Both the position numbers and the translations under genes were made by a program. Below, in pieces: positions 1 through 14,295 of a stretch of 64,000 nt of DNA. Each line of letters starts with the position of its first letter. Position 1 is the first letter of the stretch. This DNA comes from Ptiloglossa arizonensis. Lineage: Eukaryota; Arthropoda; Insecta; Hymenoptera; Colletidae. The notes beneath the pieces are model-generated. The model did not search any database. It had not been told where the DNA came from and saw nothing but the letters and a program-made list of their open reading frames with translations. The DNA lies in contig NC_135060.1 of assembly GCF_051014685.1 (NCBI RefSeq), positions 7,750,001 to 7,814,000 on the forward strand, in the 5' to 3' direction.

Positions 1-2600
1 TATCAGCTGCGATTCCCAAACCGCAGCATACCTTATCGCTCGGCGTTTCGCAACGTTCGTTGCGACAACACGTTGGTTACCTGCAGCAGCTACAATTCGT
101 ACAGTACCACGAGACCGACTCTCGTGCGCGCCACGATAACCATGCTTAGATGCATCAAACCGAAAGAGCTCGTTATTTCGTTGCAGACCGTTGCGGTATA
201 TTTTTTTTTTGGCACGGCTCGACAACGAAGGTATATCGCGGGCTTCGTCTTTCCTTCTTTTTTCTCTTTCGGTTCGACATCACCCGCCGAACGTGCCCGG
301 AGAAGTTTGTCGATTATCTCCCGACGTGGCCTGTACTTTACGATTTCTGCGATTCGTACGATTGTTAAATCGGAACGTTCCACCGATGTGTATATTCTTA
401 CAGTGGTGTAGCGATGTTGGCAGCTAACCAGAACACACCGTAAAGTACGCGCGAACGACGAGTCCTGGACGATAAGAACGCTTAAATCGTAAAATAAAAT
501 TCTCCACGGTGTATCGGATGCAAGGAGCCGCGTTTTCGTTACTTTGTTCGTTGAACGGCACACCGGTATTTTTCTCGGTTTCTGATCGAGACGTTCTCGA
601 CGTTAACGAAGAGCTCTCTTTCACTCGTTTCTGATCGAGTTCTTCGGTGTTACCGAGCTCCCTCCGTTGCGTCGAATCTTCGTATTATCACGCATTCCAG
701 CCGAGATACGGCCGCTTTATGTGCACAAGACTCGACGATACGTATTATCTGTATCGCGCTGCGGGCACGTAACATCTCTCACTCGTCTTCGCCACGAAGC
801 CTTTGATCGGTAACGACGGTACAGCGGTCTCGCGTAGAGTGCAGCCAGTACGCTCGCGTTTGTTCCCCTATGCGCGTTCCTACGTTTTCGTCGCGACGAT
901 TTATCGCACACGTACTGTCTAAATATCGATTCAACGAAAAGCCGGTGGAATAATGTAGGTCATGATGAAAGCTCGAAACGTAAGAGGGGAATTCACTGAA
1001 ACCTCTAGAAAAGGCGAGACTCTTTTCCCTATATCTGTTTTTATCATTTCTTAAAGTGGGTCGAGGTTACTTTTTCTCCATAGCGTTTTACTGTGTGTAT
1101 CTAGGTGAAAAAGCCCACGTTGATAGGCTACTTGTTAATTCATTCTTTCGGCCTTCTTCCGTTAATTAAGAATATTCCGAGCCCGATTAGCTCAGCGGTC
1201 GATAAGTAATGTACAACGGTCGATAAAGATGATTTCTTTCGAATGGTTTGTTGAAAACGTTGTCGGTAAAATAGTAGTCTTCCTTTCCTGCTTGTGGTAA
1301 CTATGATTCTTATCGATAGTCGGTATTATACCCACAGTCGGTTGAAAGTTTTCAGTTCTCGTAAGATGGTACATAATCACTGAGTTTGAAATTACGCCGT
1401 AAATTGTTATCGATCCTAATCACAGTCTTACAGGATGCATTCTATACATTGTATTATCAATGTATAGAGTATGAGTCATCTAACTCGACGGTCGTACATT
1501 ACTTTGTTAATTGTACGCTTTGTAAAGGAGTCGTGCGAAATAAAAGTTACACGATATGGATGGTGATTTACAAGACGAAAAAACAATTTCTTGGTATTTT
1601 GTTGTTTCACCGAGATACGAGGATCACCTTCGGTTTTTTTTTCTTCTTTTAACTGTATATTATGTTAAATCGTTTGCACATATAAGGATGTCGTAAATTG
1701 GATGGAAAGAGTCACTGGTTGTGAGTCATCTTCGAAGCATTCCATCGAGATAAATATTTCGCGTGCCTTTTCGTCTTCTCAATTCTTATATTCTGCCTTT
1801 ATATCTTCCTCGTTCTTCTAATTCCTCTATTATGAACATTATTAACGATTTTTAAATTCATTCGCGTACTCATGAATGTACCTGCGTCTAGGTTCAGGAC
1901 TTGAAACTTCGCGTTCGTAGTTCTATAAGTAACACGTTAAAGAAGGAATTCAGTTTTTATATTTAACGAGCAACATACGAGGTATAAAACTGGTAACTTA
2001 ATAAGCTGGTAACGTTGAAAGATAGAGATTTCCCGATTAATGTTTCAGTTACTGTAAAAGGGATTTCAAGGTTTGTTGCTCGGTACTTTATTTGTATTTC
2101 TTTCGAACGTTTATATCTTTCGATGAAACTGTACAAACTATACAACTTTGAAAAATATTATTCGGTTCGATGTGAGATTTTAAATCGTCCAATTTACTCT
2201 TCTTCTTCTTTTCGTGGAAGAATTTTTAGCTCAACAAATCTTTTTAGTCCGACCGGCTTGAGAACCAGAAAAATATTATGCAAAATATAAGAACGTATTT
2301 TTCATCTTGAAAAAGTGGCAGCTTTGACCATGTTGAAAATATTAATTTCTAACGTACAAAATGTCGGACATAATCGTCGAATAACGTTCCAACGTGCTGC
2401 ATTGCTGCACTAAATATTTTCGTATACGAGTATTTCTGTTATTTCTGAAATTTTACGTATTCCATTTAATTGCTTAGAGACATCGTCAATGCTTTTCAAC
2501 AATATATGTTTACGTCCCTCGTAATCCGTAAGCTTTTAATAATTAATTAGAAAGTTTTGTAACGAACGAAAGCGTCCTGGATCAAGAATAATATATTTTA

Positions 2601-2740
2601 ACAGGTTGTTCGGAAAGTCATTTCGTTTTCCAAAATGGAGAATATAGAATTTAATAAAATGTTTATACGCTCTAAAAAAAATCGTGTTTCATTTTCACCA
2701 AGAAGAAAAAAAAAACGAAATGACTTTCCTAACAAGCCAA
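2601..2740. mobile_element. Mariner-like MITE, copy 1
   Basis: A short element begins GGTTGTTCGGAAAGTCATTT and ends with a near-complement (AAATGACTTTCCTAACAAGCC), giving roughly 25-bp terminal inverted repeats around a ~90-bp AT-rich core with no ORF. TA dinucleotides flank it, as expected of Tc1/mariner insertion. A second copy with nearly identical core lies at 29101-29238. The terminal sequence resembles ends of mariner elements common in Hymenoptera; that family link is inferred from memory. Confidence 0.75.
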
Positions 2741-5700
2741 TATTTCCTCGACTAGACATACGTGGGGCCTTTAATTACTTGAACGTGTAATTGAAATCAT
2801 GAGAAATCATCGCGAAACGTGTTTTGCGGTAAGGTTTCTGGAATCAGCGTCTCTGGCCTCGCAGCCAGGGTAACACATGTACTGATTTACATAATCTACA
2901 CGTGTTCGTCGAACTGGTCTGACAGTGACAGTGACAGTGACAGCGACAACGTCCACTTAAATTTACATCGCATCGAAGAATAAATTTCATTTGACACATT
3001 TTGGCAAACTACCAAGAGAACGGTATGTATCGCTTATACAAAGTTCGCGAAATTAGTCTGTTTATATCGGGACAATTTATTTCTTGTTTTCCGCGAATGT
3101 TTTTTAATTTTTCACTACCCGAGAAACATTCTACGAAACGTTCGCGTTATTCGTATTATAAAAAAGAAAAAGAAAAAAAATAGCAGGGAGTTTGTGTAAA
3201 TTCTTAGGTGCTCTTAGAATGGGACAGTGAATGGGGGTTTTATGACATGCGAAATTGAATTCTTGGATCTTCGTCAAAAATGTGTAATGGAAAGATTTCG
3301 CAACGCTTGAGAAACGATTTATAAGTTTACACATAACTGGAGATAAATATTGCGTTTATCGCGTAAACAATTGGTAAAATAACTCTTGGTAGAGTCAAGA
3401 TTTTAGAAAACGAATAAAATCGAAAGTGTTCGAAGCGGTCGAACCTGGCCGTTCAATAAAGGTGGAAGTAAATATTCCTTTTATCGGTATCGTGAGATAC
3501 TACAATACTTTATCTGAAGTCAAATCACGATAAAATTAACGTTACTCGAACCGTTTGAATTCTCGTTCGATTCGTGCAATATTTATTCACTCGAAAAAAA
3601 TTATTCATTAAAATACGAAATGCATTCGACAAGTCACGACGAAATCAATATTTACGCGTGGTTTTTCCTTCACATTAACCGACGGTTGCGAGAATTCAAG
3701 ATAGCAACGACGAATACCGTGCGTACGATAAGTGTGAGCCTACAGACTGCCGCGACGTCTATTCCAAACGCAAAGTACAGGTGATTGTTCGCACTTCAAT
3801 TATTGAACGCAGAGATAGGTAGAAATGCACCTCATCGGTGCTTAGTTAATCAATATTCGATCGTGCTCGAGAAACAACCTTTAAACGAACAAACGTAACC
3901 TGCGTAACGTTTCGCTGTGAAACCGTTCACGTTTATTCGTTAGGTCGATGCACAGGAAACGTTATTTCTCCAAAATTTTTGACGATATAAGTTATACGAT
4001 ATTTTCGTATCGATGTCGAAGTCGTATTAAAGAGAAAGAATTTGTTTTCAATGTCTCTGGATTAGTCTTTGAAAAGACCAGAAGTTCGTTACGTTAGGTT
4101 TTTCTGTTTTACAATTCGAACACCGAGATTTATTACGCTCGTTAGATATCTTGTACATTGAAACTTTCGATTGAAAACAATTCCGTTCGTGGTTGTAAAA
4201 TATATCTGCTCTCATCTTAATCGGTAATACAATTCTTATTATTTTTCTATTCCGATTTGTACGACGTGTATCATAAGCCGTAGGTATGATTTCAGAGAGG
4301 AATTCAACATGGAAATAATTATGCTATCGTGTAAATATTTTTCGTTTCAACTTTGTCTTTAAATTACAATCCTTTGCGTTGTGGTTGTTTATTCGTTTTT
4401 ACGGATACTACTATTAGAGATTTTCGCCGTATACTGCTTTTAAAAGAAGAATTAATTAAAATAGTTTTTTGAACATTGTGAAAGTATTTCTATATATAGT
4501 CGACAAGGTCACACTGCAAAATATTGTACAATAGTTGTAAATATTCGTGAAACAAGACGTAAACATTGAAAGAAAGGCGTAACGCAGAGACAAGGGTAAA
4601 ATAAATATTTATTCGCGCTTCCTTTATTGCAAGGATATTGATGGAACAACGTAGAATATTCTAAAAGAAATTAATTGAGAAAGATTAAACTTTTGCTGGT
4701 TTTCTTTCGATTCCAAACGAATAAATAACGAGGGAGCCACGTCATAAATTTGCTCTCGCTCGGTCTTTAACATTCATTGCCAATCGATGGACTCCAGACA
4801 TGTTGTTCGGTTGAGAAAACAATCAAGAACGGGCAAAAAAAAAAGAATTTGTTGTTAAACGGCTACCACCGATTTTGAATTGAAAGAAAACAGATGTACG
4901 AGAGAATAGAAGGGATCGATAAAATAAAGAGACATTTTATGATAAAAATAAATAAATCGTGTGCGTGTTTTATCGTCGTAGTTTCATTTTTTTCATTTAT
5001 TTGTAACTTACGTCCGTGTTGATTTCTCGTAAGAACGACGAACGCGAAGTAAGAGTACACCTGCGTATTTGGATAAATAGCTGGTAAATAAGTAATGAGA
5101 GTTAAGTTTAGTTCCCATTACGTTTTCAATGAAACACCGTTAAATCCATGTTGCACGTATTCCCCGTATATGTGCCCATGTTACTCTACTATGCGAGTTC
5201 TCTTAGATGTTCTATTATACAATATATCTTTTTCCAACAAGTACGTGTACGGATAAAAGTGTTTCAAAGGCACATCAAATTTCGGTAAATAAAAATCGTT
5301 TATAATGAGCAAAGAACAGACTTGTAAAGTAATTTACGTTCCATTAATTTATTTTGAATAGTGATCCAAACTGTCTTACAGCATCCAGCTGTATGGTAAG
5401 ATTTGGCTCGGATATCAATTTGCGGTTGCATTAGAATCTTGGGTAGCTAAATCTCTCACGAAGGTCTTTCTATATTTATAAACTCCAGTTGCAGTTCCTT
5501 CGCGATAACGAAATAATGCGCGCGGGCTGCAACATTCGTCTACGAAGAATAGTAACATTTTTCGAATAAAAACAACGGAACTCTTTGTTCCGTTAAATAC
5601 AATTGACAGCATCGAAAAAAGATAAAAAAAAGTTTTGATTAAATTCTTCAGACCGGTATATATATACTTGGTTAAACGGACCAAACTTTCAGGAATTTAT

Positions 5701-5949
5701 TTGCGCAAATAAATGGGGGAAATTAAACGGTTTGTTTGACCAAATAAAGAGATTCCATCGAGTCTGAAATAGTCTAAAAGAGAGTATAAATTTATCGATA
5801 TTTACGAAAAATACTACCCCAACATTGTATGTGCAACTGTACAACGACTACGTAAATGCTACAAATAGTTGAAAATGCGACTATTAAGCATGTTGATAAA
5901 AGTGATGAAATATTTAAAATCGTTTCGAGTCACGCCCAAACTGCACCGA

Positions 5950-6510
5950 TAGACGAAGAAGCCGGAAGAACGAGAGATGTAAAATAACTTTTATCGCTGA
6001 ACGCACGCACACGATTTCCTCCGACACGCGGGAAAATACGCGAAGATTCGCGTAACGCGCGCGACTCTTCCACAGGGAAGAACCGAAAGTTCGTAAAATC
6101 GCGTCTTTCGAATTATCGCGCGTACCAGACACGGTCTATTGTAAAATTATTTTCATCGTTCGATGGACGCGTATAGTTCTCTCCGATTTGTGAGAAAATC
6201 TACGAGGAGCAACGATAAGCGACCAGAAGTTCCAAATTCGCGTAACGCGCGCGACTCTCCCGCAGGGAAGAACCGAAAGTCCATAAAATTGCGTCGTTCG
6301 AATTATCGCGCGCATCGACACGGTCTATTGTAAAATTATTTTCATCGTTCGATGGACGCGTATAGTTCTCTCCGATTTGTGAGAAAATCTACGAGGAGCA
6401 ACGATAAGCGTCCACGAGTTCCAAATTCGCGTAACGCGCGCGACTCTCCCGCAGAGAAGAACCGAAAGTCCGTAAAATTGCATCGGTCGGGTTGTCGCGC
6501 GCGCATACGG
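5950..6510. repeat. About three tandem copies of a ~189-bp unit
   Basis: The phrase CGGTCTATTGTAAAATTATT recurs at 6132 and 6321, a 189-bp period. Each time it is followed by the same stretch ending in CGCGTAACGCGCGCGACTCT. A third, more diverged copy precedes 6132 (from about 5950) and the last copy decays after 6500. Minus-strand open frames across these copies are repeat artefacts and share no known domain. Confidence 0.8.
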
Positions 6511-7640
6511 CCGATGCGCCGTAAATTCCGTACAACGTGTCGCGAGAGTACCCCGCCGGCTTGAAAGCCGATCCAGTTCGCTACAAGCGACCGTGCTGGT
6601 GTCGTCCACGCGACACGGGGAAATCCTCGCCTCCGACAATGTCCGATTCCGATACGAGCAGCCGATCGTCGACGTGAACGGCTTTCGCTCGCGCAATCTT
6701 CCGGTTTCCGAACATTGTCGTCGGAGCCACCGTCGTGTCTCGCGTCGGCCAGTATACAACACGCATCGTTTCGATCAAAAGCCCCGCGGAGATACCCTTT
6801 CGTTTTCTCGTCTCCGCGTGCGCGCATACAGATCGCGCACGCAGGCAAGCACGCATTCACTCGCTCGCTCGCTCGCTCGCTCACGCACGTACGCACGCAC
6901 GCACGCTAGAGGGGGTGTGCACGGGGGCACGACTTCGACAACCGACGAATCCGCGAGTCGAGAATCGTGACCGCTAATTCGAACAGTGATATTTAGGTCA
7001 GTGTAGTTCAAGGTGAAACCTCTTCCGGCCAAGTGCGAGAGAGAACCAGTTCGCTCGAGTTTCCACTCGAAAACGTCGAAAGTTTTGTAGATAGGTCGAT
7101 AGGACGGGCAGGTCCGGGTAATTCGACGCGCAACAGGAATAACGAGCACGTTCCTCGGTGACACACTGGACGTGCCGGGACGCCCGGCGAGGTTCGTTCA
7201 GTACCGTGGAAAGTCGCGTTCGCGTAACACGGTGCCGTTTCCGTCCACCGGTCCTCTTCCCTCGCGTTTCGTACAGTTTCGTGCGCGCGACTGACGAAAC
7301 GTCAACGCGGACCGCGGTGCGTTAGGTCAGTTGCGTTGCGTACGATCGAATTCGTCGTATCGAACCGGAGCGGAATGTCGTCTACGGGAGTTCTCTTTCC
7401 TTTTTTTTTTCTTTTTTTTTTCGCTCTCGATTCGCGAGCACCGCGAACGGCGGCTGGTGCCGACTCGCGTTGCCAATGGACAGCGACGAGAACGAACACT
7501 TGTTGCTAGAGACGTGTTGAACGAACGACTGCTACGTCGTTCCCTGACATTGGTCCAGCGTAGGAATTATCGCGCTCGCGAGGCGGTGGCTGCTCGCTCG
7601 CTCGTCGCGCGGAATATCGTAACCGCTACCGGATACGCTC
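6340..7640. promoter_or_regulatory. CpG-rich, promoter-like stretch
   Basis: Over about 1.3 kb GC content and CpG density are clearly higher than in flanking DNA. The stretch includes (CTCG)n/(CACG)n simple repeats at about 6859-6905 and several arthropod initiator-like TCAGT words (near 7014, 7199 and 7325). No TATA box stands out. It could be a distal promoter or 5'UTR exon of the AMPK-gamma gene or a promoter for a transcript outside my models. Direction and start site are not resolvable by eye. Confidence 0.3.
6859..6905. repeat. (CTCG)n / (CACG)n microsatellite
   Basis: Direct simple repeat of CTCG units that changes to CACG units. It lies inside the CpG-rich stretch and does not extend any convincing coding frame. 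Confidence 0.9.
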
Positions 7641-8828
7641 GTTTCCCGCTTTGGGGGAGATTACGAGATTCGATCAATAATTCCGATACGATAACCGAAT
7701 CGCGAGATAACAGTACACCGGGTACACATCGACCGAACTCTCCGAGGAAAATTGGTGTTCAATCTTTCATCGAAAACTTCGAAATTCCTTCATTCTTCCT
7801 CCGTGATCGAGAACTGTTTCTTACGTCGACCAGGAGGTTCGAGATTCTTCGTAATCGTCAAAGTTGCCCGTGAAAACGGGCATTCCACGAGTAAACCGAA
7901 TACGAGGTTAGGTTGTCGTTCGATCGAAATAACGTTGGTTGTTTCGCGCTATCGTCCGATAGAATCCTACAGGATGCAGTCTACGGTTAGTTTCTCAAGA
8001 TCCTGGCGCAGAACGGAAAAGAAACGAGTTCTCGGTTGAATTTTAACGAGACACGCGTATTCCACCGCCAACGCGCGCTACACTTCAGTCGTGCCAACCG
8101 TGGCGGTAAACTGTACATTTTTCCTTCTTCTTTTTTACTCCGTTGTCGTTAATTCATTCCCCGTGTCTATCTTTGCACGGTGGAGTGACAGTGTTTACCC
8201 TGGCCGGTTTGTAAACATCTTCTCTTCGTGGAAGTATATTTAGATTGTCAGTGGTGATTCTGTCGCAAGAGTAGCGGCGTCATCGAATAATGTTCCAATA
8301 TCTGGCACGTAGCTGACGATTTCGCGGAGCCGTAAATCGTCGCTGTTGTAAGAATATCTCGCGATCAAAACACGGTCTGGAATTCGTTCGAGCGAATCGG
8401 AGCAAAATTCGTGCAAAATTGACACGCACGATCGTTTCTATCTGCACGTGGTCGGCTAACTTTACACGTTTTTAAGGAAATAAGAATACGAGTTATTCCC
8501 GCGCGATACAATTCAAAAGGCCGTGATACGCGTCGGTTCGTAAATTCGTGCGTATTTACGTTGATGTTTACACCGCGAGTCGGATTTCTCTTTTATTCGC
8601 GTGTTTACTCGGTGCGGTCCGCTCGATATATCCAACGTCGGTAGACATCGGTGGTACATAATTTATGAAAATGGATATTAATAGTCGATATAAACCACCA
8701 GTTGTCCACATTGTATTTTCGAACGGGATACGACGATAGAATCCACGAACGAACAAATAGTCCTCGTCTTCGCACGAATAGTAGAAAATACGATGTTCGA
8801 AATGCAGTTTCGCGAATATTTTGCCTCG

Positions 8829-9135
8829 AAGCCAAACTCCGTTTCGCGTGGACGGAATTAGAAGAGTAAACTCGAAACGAACCGAACATTGTCATACTAA
8901 GTTGTTCGATAAACTTTGTCGTTTTTTCTATTATAAAAAAGAAACTATGACACTTCAACTTTGAACAATTGTAAATATACCAAGCCAAACTCCACTTCAC
9001 GAGGACGGAATTAAAAGAGTAAACTCGAAACGAACCTAACATTGCGATACTAAATTGTACGATAAGCTTTGTCGTTATTTCTATTATTAAAAAAAAAGAC
9101 TACGACACTTGAACTTTGAACAATTGTAAATATAC
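8829..9135. repeat. Two tandem copies of a ~152-bp unit
   Basis: The words GCCAAACTCC, GACGGAATTA and AGAGTAAACTCGAAACGAAC recur in the same order from about 8831 and about 8983, and both copies end in TTTGAACAATTGTAAATATAC. The copies differ at scattered positions, so the duplication is not recent. Confidence 0.8.
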
Positions 9136-11849
9136 GAACGAGTCGACAGATCTACACGAAACTTCGCCCGTGTTTATCAAAGAACAGTACCATCTATCGA
9201 AAAATGAAACGACGAACCTGATAGCTCCGTTTCTTATCGTACGACAAAATTGATCGAGCAACCTGTTACACCGTGCCAGAAGCTTCGTTATCATTGCTAA
9301 CGAGGAGACGAGATCGTTGTCGCGGAACACACGTTTTTCTCAGACAACAGAGATCCACGAACGACGTTTCGAACAACGGAGATCCACGAAACGATACCAA
9401 ACGATAATCTTCTCGATCGTCTCGAATCGTGTAACTTCAATCACCGTGTTAAACTTCGTCTCGTCGACTTCGAACCGTCCACCTAAACCCTCTTTCTAAC
9501 GGTACGACGCATCCGTTGAATCCCGATGACACTTTTGATGTCAATAACCGTGGTCATCCTCGAACGGATGCATTCCAACTTTCTAATTTATGAATCATCC
9601 TCTATCTTCCTTCAGTACTCAAACGTACACGGTTCTACTCCGATACTATTGCTAATTATAAACGGATGTCGGTTTCGCGGTAAATTTTACGAAATCTACG
9701 TTCATTACGAAAAAGGAAAGTTCCCGTGGGAGGAGGACAATCATTCTAAAAGGGAGAAGAGTATTTCGCGAAGATACAACGGAGAACGGAGAAGCTTTCC
9801 ACTGTATCGAAGATCGATGACAGTGAGCAAGTCCTTTTATTTCTTTCTTTCTTTCTTTTTTTTTTTCCTCCCAGGGTTGGATGGCACACATTTCGAAAAA
9901 CGCTCGCGGAATTTACGCGTCGATTCGCAACGACGTTTCCGTGACGAGGGAATATTCCGTATATCGGGACAGAAGCACGGTGTCGATGATACTGGTGCGT
10001 CAATGATCTTAAAAACGTCACGTTCCCAGATAACGATTCCCCGTGTCATTTACACGACCGCGGCGGTGTACATTGATGGAATTTTCGCGTGGGCGTCCTC
10101 ATTTAAATCCAGACTTCTCTCGAGTCGCGCGTCTGTTTCTCGAGCGTTAGACAACGGGACCGTGAGCATTACCGCTCCTATTTAACGATATATATATGTA
10201 TATTGTATTTCGTGGTGTCTCGGAGCACGTGGAAAGGGGATAGGGAATTAAGAAGGGCGGTCCCTTACGTGCACCTCTTCGAATTCGAATTTCCGTTCGC
10301 ACGATTCGTTGGATCCTTTTCGCGTCGAGGACGAAGTTCGTTCGCAAAGTTCGTGCACAACAAGTTCTCGCGCAATCGTGGCTCGTAATCAACGTGCTGG
10401 CTGGAAGCGTTTCCTTTCTCGTAGTTTAATCGAGCGTTAACGACACACCCGCGAAAGAATAAAATCACTCGCGGAGTGGTAATTTCGCGAACTGGTTCGC
10501 GATTTTCCGCAATCGGGAGGATTTTTCGAAATTTCGTTCGATGGGAATATCGTTCGATGGGAATACATATGTATTCACGTACAGTGGGTGAAACAGTGGC
10601 CCGAAGGCGAGGAAGGAATACGCGAGAATTGATAAACTAGTTTGCAACGAGTGGTTGGATACTGCGCCGAAGGCCGCGTGCCCGGTTAAGCGTTCTCTCG
10701 ATATTTCGAATAATCTGCTCGACGAATTTTATCGGCTCGATGCCGGCTCGATGTACGGTCGTGGTTGAATACACGCCAGAAACTAACATATTATTTTTAG
10801 AATCGGCTCGGTTCGCTGTTTGTAAAGTCCGAACTCGACGAGAAGGTATCTCGGTTTGCGAGCTACGACGATCGCTCGTCTCGTACCCGCTGGCCAGCCG
10901 TGGGTTGCGCAAAATTAGGTGTTTTCGATGCGGTTCCGTACGTGTGGTAATTTGATCACGAATCATCGAACCTCCCGACGTGACGATCATTTCTAATTGG
11001 ACACCGAAACTTGAACGGCACGCGTCATCGGGACTTTCGCGGTGGTAGACTCGTTCGCGTACGTACGAGTATCGTTCCGTTGTTCGTTGAACGATCGTTC
11101 GTCGCAGAAGAACGCGTAGTTGGCACGGAGGATACAACGTTAAAAAATAAACGAGGAGAACGAATGTTTGTTCGTAATCGTCGTCGAATTCGCACGAATG
11201 TTTAGAAATTCTTTCGGCGAACGTGACACGTTGTTCGTAACGGTGAAACGTACGAGCGGTCGCGATCTCGCTCGAGTAATTTCGATCGTTCGTTTCGATT
11301 TCACAGAATCTCGTTCGCGTCTCGTTCGCGTCTTCGAGAACCTCGAGGAAATTTTCCGAGGCAGTTTGGAAAGTTACCGAACGGGAAAGCTCGTTGGTGA
11401 AATATACACGTCGATCGCGATGGTTGGCGCCTGCCTCGTTCTATCGCGTGTTCGTTTATTGTGCTTGTTACGTGTGTCTTGCACGACTATCTACGGTATT
11501 ACTATTCTTGGCACGGATCGAATAAGCCAGTCGTGTACAGATTGAAAAAAGAGCAACACCTGTGGATAGAGAAAGAGAGAGAGAGAGAGATAGAGAGGTA
11601 CGGTGACGGGTGATTCACAGAAAGCGCCAGTTTCTTCTGCGGTTGTCAGTTGTCCAGGTTTCGTGATTTCTTTGTCATCTACCGGATACTTTTTTTTTTT
11701 TTTTTTTTGGTTTCTGCGATTCACCTGCATCGCGCCGGATCGCTTTGCGTACGGAGCTTTCGCGTCGACGACAGTTCATCGCGGAGAAATTTATACACGG
11801 ATAAAAGTTTCGAACAAAGGATAATCAACTTTTGATGCGCGACACGGTG

Positions 11850-12010
11850 AACGAAAATTAGAATTTGAATCGCGAAACGAAATACGTTGCGACGACCGAC
11901 GAATCAAAATTAAAATTTGAATCGCGAAACGAGATACGGGACGACGCTACGAATAAAAATTAGAATTTGAATCGCGAAACGATTGACGTGACAACGAACG
12001 AATTAAAATT
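11850..12010. repeat. Tandem repeat of a ~55-60-bp unit around TTTGAATCGCGAAACGA
   Basis: TTTGAATCGCGAAACGA occurs three times at roughly 55-60-bp spacing, each preceded by an AAAATTAGAA-like word. A fourth degenerate unit follows near 12000. There is no coding content. Confidence 0.75.
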
Positions 12011-12099
12011 TAATTGCCCGATGAAACCAAGCGGGTAGATCGTTAAACGTTCGTTTCGTTTCGTTCGTCGTCTTTCGTTCGGATAGAAATTTCCCTGGA

Positions 12100-12223
12100 T
12101 TTGTTGCGTATATTGTCTAGACCGTATCGTTCGAGCAATGTTACACTCAATTGCTTCTAATACTATTTATCTGTATAAATATCGTTGTCATACACCGATT
12201 GGTAGAAATTGCATTCGAGTCGA
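12100..12223. repeat. Left arm of a 2.3-kb inverted-repeat pair
   Basis: This ~120-bp segment (containing TATTGTCTAGACCGTATCGT and ACCGATTGGTAGAAATTG) reappears in reverse complement at 14296-14418 with only scattered differences. The ~2.07 kb between the arms has no long ORF. The arrangement fits a fold-back or non-autonomous transposon, or an old inverted duplication. Confidence 0.75.
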
Positions 12224-14295
12224 GCTTCGCGGTCAGTGCTGGTTAGAAGAAAGAAACGAAAGCACGACGAACTAATTTGAATTGTACGCGTGCGAAGAAA
12301 CGATAACAAAATATACAACGATACGCGTAAAGACTTGCGTAATGGCTACTAGTTGACACACGATTGTCGTGCAATCGGTGAAAAAACAACACTTCGAACT
12401 GATTTCGAATTCTCGACACTTCGTGTAGCTATCGCGAAACTTCCAGCAAACTCGAAATCTGATTTCGAAACTTTCAGTTATTCTGTGGTATCTACTCGCA
12501 TCTGTTAACGCTCGGACTTTGCCACCGCGTAATTAATCTCGCGTCTCGTGCAATCGATCTTTTTCCATATCGGCGAAACACGTCGAAAGTGTACAGAACA
12601 CGTACGATTGTAAAGGAAATCTGGTTGAAGTACAAGTTGAAAATTGCACAACAATCGGGTAAAATTAGACAGAATGTGGCGTTGGTTCGATGAACTTTCT
12701 AGTTCGCGATATCCTTTATCTTTAGTATTCGATTATTGTGACGTTCGTACGAACAGAGTCGCAGACTATTCAGGAACGAGGGATCGGTATAATCTCGTTG
12801 TTTTATTAAATAAATCAATTCGAGCAAAATCGTACATCTGCGTTCGTTGCGACGCAAATAAGGTACGAACATCGATGAATATTCCGGAAGTTTTACGCAA
12901 ATAAAAGAATATTTCGGTAATAATTCCACTTGGATGGACTTGAAGATAAAGTATCTCATTTTTTCATTATTGTTCGATTATTATATTTTACTATGTTGCT
13001 TATTCGTAATATAGCGTTGTGCTCTTTTCTTACTCGCTGTTTATTGCTCGAACAGTATTTGTACAAATTTCGTGTTTACACTAATATTTGCACGTATCGT
13101 CTACGTTGTCCACATAGTAAAGGTTGTCAATGAAGTTCCATTTTTCTTTTTTTTTTTTTTTTTGGTAAAGGTTGTCGATGAAATTCCATTGTTTTTTTTT
13201 TGCCAGTTTCTCGAGTCACGGCAAAACTCGCGCAACAATACCGCGAGGCGAAAACTACGGGTTAAACGAGAAAATTAGAAAGTCGTCGTTGGTTTTCACA
13301 AACTCGCGACAACGATACCAGCAGACACTTGGCAAACTGGTCCCTGTGAACTTTCAGCGATTCGCCACCGCTAGCAAAGTGGAAGAAGTGATTTCGTCGT
13401 CGAGAATATCTCTCGAACCCAAGTGGACGTTTTGTTTCGCTCGTAACGAAGGTGTCGAGCAATGTGTTAACACACTCCGCCGTTGCACGCGTGAATCCTC
13501 TCGTCGATAGAAACGCATAAACACGAGACGTTGAGAATTCTGTTGCGAGCGGGTGAACGCGTCTTCGTTTTAAATTATTTTCGATCGAGGAACATTCTTA
13601 CGTCCCTCGCAAACCGTACGAAAGTAACGCGTGAAAATACCTTCGATTCCTGTTCAATTTATCATTCCAAATTATAAATTTACGAAACGAGAGACTCGTT
13701 ATTTTCGTCCCTCTTTTCTTTAAAGAATATTTCATTCTTCGTCGAGGATCCAGTTTAGGGATACGTTCAGTGGTGAGAAACAATAATTGGTGAGATTGAT
13801 ATTGTACACGTGTACCTTCTATCGCCTCGTTTCGGAATCACAGTAATTTTCCATTTCGAGCAAATTGTTTTTGCTTACGTTCGTCTGAAATAATGAAAAT
13901 TACTACTTTACATTTGAATGCAAACCCGTGCTTGATTTTCTCGCTAACCTTGACGAATACGATGACAAAGTATTATAGTATAAACGGTTACATCAGCTCG
14001 ATAGTTATACCGGAATACAAAATTATTTACAGCTCGGGGAACAAAGCAGAATAGGTTACACCTTAAACCGGTGAATTTTTAATTGCTTTTCGTTAACGAT
14101 CCATCCTTGAAATTATTTCCATTTACAAAAGTACACCCTGATACGAGACTCGATAACGCGGTAATACGCGCTGGAACGATAAGCGAGTTTGCGTGCAATT
14201 TAAAGGTGCGAGTGTCGCATCGGTGACACGGCGAATCGTAATCTCTAATTGAAAAGGTGACATCGCGACCTAACCGAGAGAAAAATAGTTTCTTC

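Noticed and set aside
1179..1230. tRNA-like 5' half (GCCCGATTAGCTCAGCGGTC)
   Set aside because: The A-box-like word is present, but no B box (GGTTCGAATC-type), anticodon stem or 3' acceptor complement follows. At most it is a tRNA- or SINE-derived scrap.
6325..6896. Minus-strand ORFs of 145 and 184 codons
   Set aside because: They are built on the 189-bp repeat and the GC-rich simple repeats; Arg/Ser-rich with no domain.
7331..7873. 180-codon plus-strand ORF as a possible 5' coding exon of AMPK-gamma
   Set aside because: It has a poly-Phe tract from poly(T), Arg-rich filler and no donor in a phase that reaches a downstream exon convincingly.
9526..10185. 219-codon plus-strand ORF
   Set aside because: Low-complexity segments, no motif, overlapping minus-strand frames and no flanking exons; consistent with chance in CpG-rich DNA lacking TA-type stops.
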